Program-made: the position numbers and the translations under genes | DNA from: Planctomycetota bacterium | GTDB taxonomy: Bacteria > Planctomycetota > UBA1135 | Reading direction: 5' to 3' | Length of the DNA: 64,000 bases | Assembly: GCA_004295085.1 (NCBI GenBank) | Contig: SHNF01000002.1 | Span: 372,001-436,000 of the forward strand | Part shown: one piece after another, positions 24,565 through 32,585 of the stretch | Layout of the letters: every line of letters begins with the position of its first letter | How positions within the stretch are numbered: the stretch's first letter is position 1 | The notes under the pieces: model-generated | What the model was told of the DNA's origin: nothing | The model's input: only the letters and a program-made list of their open reading frames with translations | Databases searched by the model: none

Positions 24565-27456
24565 TCATGGCACGAGCAGGAGCGTGCGGGCGGCGGAGCT
24601 GCCGCGCAGCTGGTGCGCAAGCGGGTGGAGTGAGACCGCGGCGAGATAGAGCGTGGTGCCGGCGTAATCCGCGAGCTTCGGTGACGGCAGGAGTGTCACC
24701 GTGGCGTCGCCGCCGGCGTCGAGTTGACCGGTGCCGTCCTGGAACAGCGGAGACCAGCCGGAGGCGGTGCGGCGCAGCAAGGCGTCCGCGCTGAGCGGCA
24801 CCTCGATGCCGTCCACCGTGATGGGTCCGCTGCCCGTGAAGGACGCGAGCAGGCGATACCTCTGCCCGGCCTCACTGGGCGGAAAGTCCAGGCTTGCGGT
24901 CACCGCCCCCCCGCCTGCGGACAGCGTGTCGCTGTCGAGCGTGAGATACGGATCGTAGCCGTAGACGAACACGGCCCCGGCGCCGAGACAGAGCCCGTGG
25001 TCAACGGAAGGCGAACCGGCAGCGAGGTTCGGCCGTCCGTCCGCGTCGGTGTCCCCCAGGCCGGCCACGGCGTGGCCGAGCAAGTCCAGCTTGCCGCCGC
25101 GGACGTGATCCAGCAGCCGGCGCTCGCGCCCAGAGTACAGGTAGACGCCGCCACCGATTCCGGGCCCGTCGTACAAGGATCCGATGGCGAAATCCGGAAC
25201 GCCGTCCTCGTCCATGTCGCCGGTCCCGTCCATGCTGTAGCCGAAGTAGGAACGGTCGTAGCTGGTCCCCTCCAGGCGCTGCAGGAGGGCGCCGCTGCGG
25301 CCGGAGTAGAGGAAGACGACACCCGGCTGGAAGGCGGCTCCCGGCGCGCCCACGATGAAGTCGCCGGCTCCGTCGCCGTCCACGTCGCCGGCGCCGGCCA
25401 GCGCCTGGCCGTACATGCGCATGCCGGGCTCGGCGAAGCGCATCAGCAGCGCGCCGTCCGCCCCCGAGTAGAGCATGGCCGCTCCGCTGTAGGGAAAACT
25501 TCCGGAGGGCGCATTCGGCGCGCCCACCAGCAATTCGGAAACGCCGTCGCCGTTGATGTCGCCGGTGGCGGCGACGGCGCTGCCGAAGTCGTAGGCGCCG
25601 CCGATGCGCAGCAACTCGTGGCCGCCGGCGCCGGAGTAGATCAACGCATGGCCGAGCGTGCTTCCCCGCGCGTGCCTGGGCGCGCCGGCGAGCAGGTCCG
25701 CCACGCCATCTCCGTCCCAGTCGCCAGCATTCTCCAGGGAGGTGCCCAGCCCATTGATGGATCCGCCGCCCCCGATCCGATAGAGGAGGCTGCCATCGCC
25801 GCCGGAGTGCACGAATACGGCGCCTACTTGCACGAGATCGAAGGCGATCCACTGGCTCCATCTCGGAGCGGCGATCGCAAGGTCCGGGACGTGATCACCG
25901 TCCACGTCGCCCAGGCCCGCCACCGCTGCGCCATAGTCGCCGTGGAGACCATCCTCATCCAGTTCGCCCAGGAAGATGCCGATCTGTGCGCCATCGCGGC
26001 CCGCGTACAGGTAGGCCACGTTGGAGGCCGCATTGGCGCCGGCCACGATGTCGGCGCAGCCGTCGCCGTTGACGTCGCCGGCCGCCGCCAGCGCCTCGCC
26101 GATGCCGGCGCGCTCGTCCGGCACGATGCGCACGCGCTCGTGCAGGCCTCCCTGCGCGAACGGGCGCTGCGGCGGCGCCGCCACCGCGGGCTCCAGGTCG
26201 AAGACGTACGCCGAGCCGTTGCTGGAATAGTCGGTGGCGGAGGCCGGCGCGCCGGCGAAGACCTCGTCGCGGCCGTCGCGGTCCACATCGCCGGCGCTGG
26301 CGACGGCGGCGCCAATTCCGTAGGCGTAGTCCCGCACGTACTCTCCGAAAGCTCCGAGCAGCCGCAGGTCCCGGCCCGAGTAGACCAGGACACCACGGCA
26401 GGAATGGTCGCCGGGCGCGCCGACCACGAGATCGCGCCATCCGTCACCGTCGACATCCCCGGCGCCGGCCACCGACGTGCCGAACCGCTCCTGCGGCCGA
26501 AGTCCGAACAGGCGCCAGAGCGGCGCACCGGTCGCGCCGGAGAACAAGGTCGCGGAGCCGGTGTCCTCGCCGACGAACACGTCGTCGTGGGGCGCGCCGG
26601 CGAGGAGGTCCGGCACGGCGTCGCCGTTGACGTCTCCTGCCCCCGCCACCGACCAGCCGAAGTGATCGCCGTCGTCCTGGCCGTCGAATCGCGCCAGCAG
26701 GCTGCCGTTGCGCCCGGAGAAGAGGAACACCGAGCCGGAATCCGCGAACCCGGCCACGTCCGCGTCCGGTGCGCCCACGAGCAGGTCGGCATGGCCGTCC
26801 TGGTCCACGTCGCCGGCGGCGGCGACGGCGAAGCCGAACTCGTCGCCCGCCGCGAAGCCGTTGAGCGCCAGCAGCTTGCGGCCGTCGGCTCCGGACACCA
26901 CGAACGCGGCGCCAGCATCCGCGCGTCCCGCTGGATCCGCATACGGCGCGCCCATCGCGAAATCCGGAACGCCGTCCCCGTCCACGTCGCCGAGGCCGCT
27001 CACCGACCAGCCGAGGGACTCGTGCTCCGCGCCCCCTGAGTAGAAGTAGAGCGGCCGGCCGTTGCGCCCGGAGTACACGCGCACGCTGGCCAGGGAGAGG
27101 GTGCCCGCAGCTTCGTCCCCGGGAGCACCGATGATCAGGTCGGCGAAGCCGTCGCCGTCGACGTCTCCGGCGCCGGCCACGGAGCGGCCGAGATACCCGG
27201 CGCCGGCCGATCCCTGCCAGTCGAGCAGCACGGAGCCATCCGCGCCGGAGCGTACCGTGGCACGGCCGTGCTCGTGCCGGCCCCACAACGGCGCCCCGTA
27301 GATCAGGTCGGGAAAGCCGTCGGCATTCACGTCCTCCGCCGGCGCGACGGAGTAGCCCAGCCCGTCGTACCCGTTGGGAGTGTCAAAGCGATGGCGCACC
27401 ACCCACTCCGAGCCTCCGCCGGCCGCCTGCACCTGGAAAAGCAGAAGGAGGATCAT
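24565..27456 (-). CDS. Giant secreted FG-GAP/integrin-alpha-like repeat protein
   Basis: 963 residues. A very short hydrophobic signal (MILLLLFQVQAAGGG) precedes about fourteen FG-GAP repeats. Each has the form GxSVAGAGDVDGDGxxDLIVGAP followed by a beta-hairpin ending LYSGRDG; the DxDxDG loops are calcium-binding sites of the integrin-alpha propeller. Repeats occupy residues 30-855 or enough for two seven-bladed propellers, followed by a C-terminal beta domain (TLDSDTLSAGGGAVTASLDFP). Likely an extracellular adhesion or matrix protein. ATG at 27456 with no visible ribosome site. Confidence 0.93.
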   Translation of the reverse strand: MILLLLFQVQAAGGGSEWVVRHRFDTPNGYDGLGYSVAPAEDVNADGFPDLIYGAPLWGRHEHGRATVRSGADGSVLLDWQGSAGAGYLGRSVAGAGDVDGDGFADLIIGAPGDEAAGTLSLASVRVYSGRNGRPLYFYSGGAEHESLGWSVSGLGDVDGDGVPDFAMGAPYADPAGRADAGAAFVVSGADGRKLLALNGFAAGDEFGFAVAAAGDVDQDGHADLLVGAPDADVAGFADSGSVFLFSGRNGSLLARFDGQDDGDHFGWSVAGAGDVNGDAVPDLLAGAPHDDVFVGEDTGSATLFSGATGAPLWRLFGLRPQERFGTSVAGAGDVDGDGWRDLVVGAPGDHSCRGVLVYSGRDLRLLGAFGEYVRDYAYGIGAAVASAGDVDRDGRDEVFAGAPASATDYSSNGSAYVFDLEPAVAAPPQRPFAQGGLHERVRIVPDERAGIGEALAAAGDVNGDGCADIVAGANAASNVAYLYAGRDGAQIGIFLGELDEDGLHGDYGAAVAGLGDVDGDHVPDLAIAAPRWSQWIAFDLVQVGAVFVHSGGDGSLLYRIGGGGSINGLGTSLENAGDWDGDGVADLLAGAPRHARGSTLGHALIYSGAGGHELLRIGGAYDFGSAVAATGDINGDGVSELLVGAPNAPSGSFPYSGAAMLYSGADGALLMRFAEPGMRMYGQALAGAGDVDGDGAGDFIVGAPGAAFQPGVVFLYSGRSGALLQRLEGTSYDRSYFGYSMDGTGDMDEDGVPDFAIGSLYDGPGIGGGVYLYSGRERRLLDHVRGGKLDLLGHAVAGLGDTDADGRPNLAAGSPSVDHGLCLGAGAVFVYGYDPYLTLDSDTLSAGGGAVTASLDFPPSEAGQRYRLLASFTGSGPITVDGIEVPLSADALLRRTASGWSPLFQDGTGQLDAGGDATVTLLPSPKLADYAGTTLYLAAVSLHPLAHQLRGSSAARTLLLVP

Positions 27457-27668
27457 GGCACGATCGTGAGGGAGCGCGCGACCGAGGCGGCGCGCGGACT
27501 CCTGCGGCTAACGCTAACCCGAAAACGTGGCGGGAGTTCTGAAGAAAACCGCGTCAGCCTCGAGCCGGCGAACCAAGCCCCGGCGCGCGCTTCCTGACGG
27601 CGGACACAGACATCCGCTCGATCGTCTTCACCTCGGTCGGGCGCGGCTTCGTTTGCGGCCAGCACGTG

Positions 27669-27692
27669 CCGGACCATGGGTCCGGTTTTTTT
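27669..27692 (+). terminator. Orphan rho-independent terminator
   Basis: CCGGACC and GGTCCGG form a perfect 7-bp stem with an ATG loop, followed by seven T residues. It points in the plus direction although no plus-strand gene lies within 3 kb upstream, so it ends either a small RNA or the remains of a lost gene. Confidence 0.65.
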
Positions 27693-27751
27693 CGTTAGGC
27701 CCCGGGGCGGCACGCGCCAAGGCGCGGACATGGAGATCGCCCGCCACGGCC

Positions 27752-27928
27752 ATGGGTGACCGGTTCGTGCACCAGGACACGGCCGCGGTCCCGGGCCGCC
27801 CGGAGCACGCCGACCGCTTCGGCTACGCGCTGCGCAGCGGGGACTTCAACAACGACGGCAAGGACGAGCTCGCGATCGGCATTCCGGTCGACACCGTGAT
27901 CGGCGTGCGCGGCGGCGCGGCCCTCTAG
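27752..27928 (+). pseudogene. FG-GAP repeat gene fragment
   Basis: 58 residues containing one clear FG-GAP unit: HADRFGYALRSGDFNNDGKDELAIGIPVDT, followed by VIGVRGGAAL and a TAG stop. It resembles the repeats of the gene at 29459-30952, not those of the minus-strand gene. No signal peptide precedes it and the repeat is cut off before its hairpin, so it is most likely a remnant left by recombination within the FG-GAP family. Confidence 0.5.
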
Positions 27929-27993
27929 GCACATTGTCTTTACGCCGTCACGACAGGCGGGCGCTGGAGCTGCTGGAAGTGGGACGGCAGCCT

Positions 27994-28022
27994 TTGACGC
28001 GGCGAGCGCGCCAGCCTAGACC
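27994..28022 (+). promoter_or_regulatory. Sigma-70-like promoter of the ATP-grasp gene, probably leaderless
   Basis: TTGACG (27994-27999), a 17-base spacer and TAGACC (28017-28022). The predicted transcript start, about seven bases further on, falls within three bases of the ATG at 28032. This is the best complete promoter in the window. Confidence 0.65.
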
Positions 28023-28031
28023 ACTTCTGCC

Positions 28032-29306
28032 ATGGCGGCCACGGCTCCCGCCGGCCCCTTGCTCGTCGTCCTGCCCACGGACTGGGACCTGGAGGAGCTG
28101 ACTCCAGAGCGGCAGCCTGGCTGGCGCTTCGAGGCGATTGGACGCCACCGCGACGAGCTCGCCGGCGGCTTCGACCCCCTTGCTTTCGTCCGCGCAAGCG
28201 CGGCGCGCTGGCGCGGAGCCGCCTCCGGCGTGCTAGGTACCGACGACTACCTCGCTTGCGTGCTCGGGCCGGCCCTGGCGCGCGAGCTCGGCCTGCCTGG
28301 CCCGGCTCCGGAGACCGTGCTGCTGTGCCAGCACAAGTACTACTGCCGCCTCGAGCAGCGGCGGCTGGTGCCGCGGGCCACGCCGCGCTTCGAGGTGGCC
28401 GCGCCCGTCCAGCTCGACCCAGAGCAGCCGCCGCTTCCCTATCCGTTCTTCCTCAAGCCCGTGCGCGGCACCTTCTCGCTGCTGGCGCGGCGCGTGGACG
28501 GTCCCGGCGACATGCTGGCGCTGTTCCACAACCCTCCCGGTCCGCTGGACCGCGGCCTGGCGCTGCTCGAGCCCTTCCACCAGCTCCTGCGCCACTATGG
28601 CGACGGCCGCTTTCTCCTGGACGGCCGCCGCTTCCTGCTGGAGGAGCTCTTGAGCGGCTGCCAGGTCACCGTGGAAGGCTTCGTCCACCGCGGGCGCGCG
28701 ACCGTGATGGGAGTGGTGGACTCGGTGCTGCATCCGGCCACGGGCAGCTTCCTGCGCTTCGAGTACCCGTCGCGCCTGCCGCAGGCGGTGCAGGACCGCA
28801 TGGGCGCGATCGCCGCCACCCTGATGGAGGGCATCGGCTTCGACGCCGGCCTCTTCAACGTGGAGATGTTCCATGACGCCGGGCGCGACGACATCAGCAT
28901 CATCGAGGTCAATCCGCGCATGTCCTACCAGTTCGCCGACCTGCATGAGAAGGTGGATGGCACCGGCAGCTACTCCGTGGCAGTGGCGCTGGCGGCCGGG
29001 AAGGAGCCGCGCTGGCGCGCGCGCAATGGACCCTTCCGGACCGCCGCGAGCTTCGTGCTGCGCACAGACCGCGACGCCGTAGTGCGCCGGGTGCCGGACG
29101 AGGAGGACCTGGAGCGGCTACGGCGGCGCTTCCCGGAGGCCCGCGTGCGCACCTTCCACCGGCCCGGGGAGCGCCTGTCCGCCGCCATGCAGGACGGCTG
29201 CAGCTTCCGCTACGGGCTGGTGCACCTGGGTGGCGATGGCGAGGCCGATCTGAAAGCGCGCTGCGCCGAAGCCCTGGCCATGCTTCCCTTCGAGCTGGCG
29301 GACTGA
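28032..29306 (+). CDS. ATP-grasp domain enzyme
   Basis: 424 residues, no signal peptide. The central half has the ATP-grasp fold: YPFFLKPVRGTFSLLARRV (first nucleotide-binding lysine), RFLLEELLSGCQVTVEGFVHRG, and the metal/ATP motif IIEVNPRMSYQFADL. It ligates a carboxylate to an amine or thiol via an acyl phosphate; the substrate is unknown. The N-terminal 130 residues look like the usual Rossmann-like preATP-grasp part (GVLGTDDYLACVLGPALARELG, LCQHKYYCRLEQRRL). No neighbouring biosynthetic gene suggests a pathway. ATG start three to ten bases after the predicted transcription start. Confidence 0.85.
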   Translation: MAATAPAGPLLVVLPTDWDLEELTPERQPGWRFEAIGRHRDELAGGFDPLAFVRASAARWRGAASGVLGTDDYLACVLGPALARELGLPGPAPETVLLCQHKYYCRLEQRRLVPRATPRFEVAAPVQLDPEQPPLPYPFFLKPVRGTFSLLARRVDGPGDMLALFHNPPGPLDRGLALLEPFHQLLRHYGDGRFLLDGRRFLLEELLSGCQVTVEGFVHRGRATVMGVVDSVLHPATGSFLRFEYPSRLPQAVQDRMGAIAATLMEGIGFDAGLFNVEMFHDAGRDDISIIEVNPRMSYQFADLHEKVDGTGSYSVAVALAAGKEPRWRARNGPFRTAASFVLRTDRDAVVRRVPDEEDLERLRRRFPEARVRTFHRPGERLSAAMQDGCSFRYGLVHLGGDGEADLKARCAEALAMLPFELAD

Positions 29307-29330
29307 TCCACGGCCATGGTCGTGCGGGTG

Positions 29331-29354
29331 TGACCCACGGAAGGGGGCCAGTAT
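29331..29354. repeat. Solo copy of the MITE-like terminal repeat
   Basis: These 24 bases repeat the inverted-repeat arm of the element at 23734-23918, extended by two bases (TGACCC at the inner end). No second arm is visible within a few hundred bases, so it is a lone end or a deletion product. Confidence 0.7.
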
Positions 29355-29458
29355 TGGGGAAAGTCGGTAGCGCCGGGCACGGGACTGCTTTCCGGAGAAA
29401 TCGGCCGCCGCCCGCGAGGCGCGGCACTCCATCCCTGTCCAGAGAACCACAACCGACC

Positions 29459-30952
29459 ATGGCATTGCTTCCCATCCTTCTGTCCGCCATCGCCCAGGAT
29501 TTCAACGGCGACGGCTACCACGACCTCGCCATCGGCATTCCGGGGGAGGACGTCGGCACGATCGCCAATGCCGGCGCCGTGCAGGTGATCTACGGCGCTT
29601 TCGGCGGCCTCAGGTCCAGCGGCAACCAGTTCCTGCACCAGAGCACGTTCGGCATCTTCGACGTGGCCGAAGCCGGCGACAACTTCGGCCAGGCCCTGGC
29701 CTGGGGCGACTTCGACGCCGACGGCTACGACGACCTGGCGATCGGCGTGCCGTACGAGGACTTCGGACTGCGCAGCGACGCGGGCGCGGTGCAGATCATC
29801 TACGGCTCGTCCGCCGGCCTGTCCACGCGCAACAGCATCCACAACCTGGACAACGCCGGCATGGCCGGCGTCGCCGCCAACAGCGACCTGTTCGGCGCGG
29901 CGCTGTGCAGCGGCGACTTCAACGGCGACGGCTATGCCGACCTCGCCATCGGGATCCCATACGCCAATTACGGCAGCGTCCAGGATTGCGGCGCGGTCAG
30001 CGTGATCTATGGCGGCAACGGCGGATTCGGCGTTCCGATCGGGGACTACTGGCAGCAAGGCCTCGGCGGCATTCCCGACAAGTCCGACACGTACGACTTG
30101 TTCGGCGCCACGCTCGCCTGCGGCGACTTCACCAACGACGGCCGCGACGATCTCGCCATCGGCGCTCCCTGGGAGGACGTCGGCCTGATCGAGAGCGCCG
30201 GCGCCGTCACCATCATGCTGGGCGACGCAGGCGGGCTGATCCCCACCCCCTTCTACTGGACGCAGGACACCTTCGGCGTCCAGGACCAGTGCGAGGCCGG
30301 CGAGGCCTTCGGCTACGCGCTCGCCAGCGCCGACTTCGACGGCAACGGCTACGACGACATAGCCGTCGGCGTCCCCTGGGAGGACATCGGCTTCGCAACC
30401 GACGCCGGCGCGGTGGCCGTGTTCTTCAGCGGGCTGGCCGGCCCCGGCGGCTCCTTCAACCAGTTCTGGAGCCAGGACAGCTTGGGCATCCTCGACGTGA
30501 GCGAGACCAGCGACGCCTTCGGCTTCTCCCTGGCCGCGGCCCAGCTCGGCGGCACCGCGCACGCGGACCTCGCCATCGGCGTGCCCTTCGAGAAGGTGGG
30601 AAGCGTGGTCGCCGCCGGCGCGGTGAACGTCATCTTCGGCGCCGCCGGCACGCTGACCGAGGCCGGCGACCAGTTCTGGAGCCAGGACACCTTCAACGTC
30701 CTCGACGCCTGCGAGCGCAACGACATGTTCGGCTACCGCCTGACCGCAGGCGACTTCAACCGCAACGCCCTGTACGACCTTGCCGTCGGCATCCCGTGGG
30801 AGGACGTCGGCGCGGTCCTGGACGCCGGGGCGGTCGCGGTGCTCAACGGCGGCCTGACCTCCACCGGCAACCAGTTCTGGACCCAGGACAGCCTCGGACT
30901 GCTCGACCTGTGCGAGTCTGCAGACGTCTTCAGTACCGGCCTGATGCAATAA
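29459..30952 (+). CDS. Secreted FG-GAP repeat protein
   Basis: 497 residues. A very short signal (MALLPILLSAIAQ) runs straight into FG-GAP repeats, each about 70 residues: DFNGDGYHDLAIGIPGEDVG, a hairpin (GAVQVIYG) and a linker ending FGxALxxGDF. Six full repeats and a half one are present. The protein stops after ADVFSTGLMQ, just where the next calcium loop should begin. Extracellular calcium-stabilised adhesion or enzyme scaffold. ATG 29459 chosen because earlier codons cross the repeat sequence at 29331. Confidence 0.88.
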   Translation: MALLPILLSAIAQDFNGDGYHDLAIGIPGEDVGTIANAGAVQVIYGAFGGLRSSGNQFLHQSTFGIFDVAEAGDNFGQALAWGDFDADGYDDLAIGVPYEDFGLRSDAGAVQIIYGSSAGLSTRNSIHNLDNAGMAGVAANSDLFGAALCSGDFNGDGYADLAIGIPYANYGSVQDCGAVSVIYGGNGGFGVPIGDYWQQGLGGIPDKSDTYDLFGATLACGDFTNDGRDDLAIGAPWEDVGLIESAGAVTIMLGDAGGLIPTPFYWTQDTFGVQDQCEAGEAFGYALASADFDGNGYDDIAVGVPWEDIGFATDAGAVAVFFSGLAGPGGSFNQFWSQDSLGILDVSETSDAFGFSLAAAQLGGTAHADLAIGVPFEKVGSVVAAGAVNVIFGAAGTLTEAGDQFWSQDTFNVLDACERNDMFGYRLTAGDFNRNALYDLAVGIPWEDVGAVLDAGAVAVLNGGLTSTGNQFWTQDSLGLLDLCESADVFSTGLMQ

Positions 30953-30988
30953 CGAAGGCCGCAACGGCTGCCGAGCTCCACGCACGAT

Positions 30989-31036
30989 GGACACACCCTG
31001 TGTTTCCCGCCCGAGCGCAGCGAGCAGGGTGTGTCC
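30989..31036 (+). terminator. 12-bp perfect inverted repeat after FG-GAP gene
   Basis: GGACACACCCTG (30989-31000) pairs perfectly with CAGGGTGTGTCC (31025-31036) across a 24-base loop. It begins 36 bases after the stop of the FG-GAP gene. No T-run; either a terminator or a binding site upstream of the truncated gene at 31201. Confidence 0.5.
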
Positions 31037-31053
31037 CGGATCCCTGTGCAATT

Positions 31054-31119
31054 GGTGCAAGGATTGCACCTCGGCGGAGAGGCGCACCGGCTGTGGTGCA
31101 TGATTGGCACAAGATGCAC
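31054..31119. promoter_or_regulatory. Cluster of GTGCA dyads
   Basis: GGTGCAA-GGA-TTGCACC (31054-31070) is a perfect 17-base dyad. A second pair, GTGCAT (31096-31101) and ATGCAC (31114-31119), follows. They lie 80-150 bases before the ATG at 31201. Repeated half-sites of the same core suggest an operator for a dimeric regulator, not identified here. Confidence 0.4.
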
Positions 31120-31200
31120 AGTGCCGGGAAGACGCGCCCTGGCGCCGGTATCGAGGTCTTCTGTAAGAAGGCGCGGGCCGCGGTCAAAGGTCACCGAAGA

Positions 31201-31491
31201 ATGCGCCACCCCTCCAGGAACCTGCGCTCCGGCTTCATTCTCGTGCTTCTGGCGGCCGCGGCTCCCCTGGCCGCCCAGACCTCCGGCGACTTCAACGGCG
31301 ACGGCATGGACGAGCTGGCGATGGGCGCCCCTTACGAGGACCTGGTCGCGATCGGCGACGCCGGGGAGGTCCAGGTGCGGTATGGCCCGCTGCCTGTGAT
31401 CAGCGGAACGACCCAGGCCTGGAACCAGGACAGCGCCATGGTGGCGGACAGCGCCGAGGCGAGCGACTGGTTCGGGCGCGCGCTGCGCTGA
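31201..31491 (+). CDS. Truncated secreted FG-GAP protein (one repeat)
   Basis: 96 residues: a good signal peptide (LRSGFILVLLAAAAPLAAQ), then one FG-GAP unit (SGDFNGDGMDELAMGAPYEDLV, GEVQVRYGP) and a stop after SDWFGRALR. In the longer homologue at 29459 the same position is followed by the next GDFNxDG loop, so this is a gene cut after one repeat. It may be a broken gene or a small secreted protein. The bases after the TGA do not encode another repeat. Confidence 0.6.
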   Translation: MRHPSRNLRSGFILVLLAAAAPLAAQTSGDFNGDGMDELAMGAPYEDLVAIGDAGEVQVRYGPLPVISGTTQAWNQDSAMVADSAEASDWFGRALR

Positions 31492-31532
31492 CCCGGAATG
31501 GAGGGAGGCCGGCAGCCGCCAGGGCCGCCGGG

Positions 31533-31745
31533 CTACTTCAGCTCGTCGTCGAGCTCCTTTTCCAGCTTGTCCGCCTCGGCCGCGGCGTTGTCGGGCGTGA
31601 TCTGCTGCGCGGCCTTGGCCGCCGCCTCGTCCTCGGTGGGGATGTCATCCACGACGGATTCCACCGAGTCATCGCCCTTGGTGCACGCGACCGGCGCGAA
31701 CGCGGCGGCGAGCAGGAGGACCTTCATCCAGGAAGTGGCGTTCAT
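31533..31745 (-). CDS. Small acidic lipoprotein
   Basis: 70 residues. Lipobox at PVAC after a short signal (MKVLLLAAAFAPVAC). The mature part is short, acidic and helical (TEDEAAAKAAQQITPD, EADKLEKELDDELK), a Lpp-like coiled-coil shape. Its ATG overlaps the stop of the upstream gene by four bases (ATGA), so the two are translationally coupled. Function unknown; an envelope spacer or tether is possible. Confidence 0.75.
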   Translation of the reverse strand: MNATSWMKVLLLAAAFAPVACTKGDDSVESVVDDIPTEDEAAAKAAQQITPDNAAAEADKLEKELDDELK

Positions 31746-32371
31746 TGCTTGCTGGCCTCCTTGATCTTGTTCTCGTCGCTCTTGATCTTCTCGCCGCGCT
31801 TGTCGCGGAGCTGCTGCTCCATGGCGGCCTTGGCCTTGTCCACCTTTTCGTCGCCGTACTTGGCGCGCATGGCGGTTTCCTTGCGCTTCTCGACGTCGCG
31901 GAACTTCTTCTCCAGCTCGCTGACGCGCTGCTGCAGGGCCGGATCGTTCTTCTGCTGCGCGACCTGGCGCAGGCGCTCGAGGCGCGCCATGCGGTCGCGG
32001 CGCACGGCCTCGGCCTGCGCCATCATCCGCATCATCTGCGTCTGTTCGGGGTCGGCCTTGCTGCCCGCGGCCTTGCTGGCCTTGTCCTGCGCATCCTCGC
32101 CGACCTGCTGCTTGGCCTTGGCCGCGTTCTCGTCGATCTTGCCCTCTTGCTCCTTGGCCTTGCCTTGGTGCTCCTGGGCCTTGGCTTCGCCCTCCTTGAC
32201 CTTGCCCGGGTTTTCCTGGGCTTTATTGGCCGCCTGATTTGGGTTTTCCTGGGCCTTGTTGGCGGCCTGTTGCGGGTTGTTGGCGGCCTTGTCCTTGGGC
32301 TCCTGCGCGGCCGCTCCGGCAGCGAGCAGGAGAAGGAAGGATGCCGCGAGAATCCGGCTGCTCCAACTCAT
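31742..32371 (-). CDS. Secreted Lys/Glu/Ala-rich coiled-coil protein
   Basis: 209 residues. Signal peptide (SRILAASFLLLLAAGAAAQ), then a LEA-like low-complexity region with a tandem AANKAQENP repeat and many KAKEQEGK-type units, then a predicted coiled coil from about 105 (MARLERLRQVAQQK, VSELEKKFRDVEKRKET). Start at ATG 32371 with AAGGAG nine bases upstream. Not recognised; resembles periplasmic desiccation or envelope-spacing proteins in composition only. Operon with the small lipoprotein gene downstream. Confidence 0.75.
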   Translation of the reverse strand: MSWSSRILAASFLLLLAAGAAAQEPKDKAANNPQQAANKAQENPNQAANKAQENPGKVKEGEAKAQEHQGKAKEQEGKIDENAAKAKQQVGEDAQDKASKAAGSKADPEQTQMMRMMAQAEAVRRDRMARLERLRQVAQQKNDPALQQRVSELEKKFRDVEKRKETAMRAKYGDEKVDKAKAAMEQQLRDKRGEKIKSDENKIKEASKQ

Positions 32372-32585
32372 GGTCGACGCTCCTTGTCTTGATGCTTCGC
32401 CGGGCCGGACTGGCCCGCGCAGATTCTACCTCTCTCATACGCTTCATACCGGCCCCGCTGCAAGCCTTGGATCTGGATGAATCGTGGCCGGGAATCCATG
32501 CTCATTTTGTAGATATGAATTGCAATTTCGTAACGAGCGCCTGCGACGCGGCTGGCCTGGCGCGCTGCCATGCTGATGCCGGGCC

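Larger units (their letters stand above)
27457..28031. other. 575-base stretch without a complete gene
   Basis: Between two well-supported genes there is no intact gene. It holds a plus-strand terminator (27669-27692), an FG-GAP gene remnant (27752-27928) and a promoter (27994-28022). Short Arg-rich frames on both strands show no domain and are not called. The stretch 27457-27668 might encode a small RNA ending at the terminator. Confidence 0.5.

Noticed and set aside
27453..27731. 92-codon minus-strand frame upstream of the giant FG-GAP gene
   Set aside because: Contains the orphan terminator, has no domain and is very basic; considered non-coding.
31489..31532. TGA of the truncated FG-GAP gene as a further selenocysteine codon
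   Set aside because: The sequence after it encodes no FG-GAP repeat or redox motif and has no matching hairpin.
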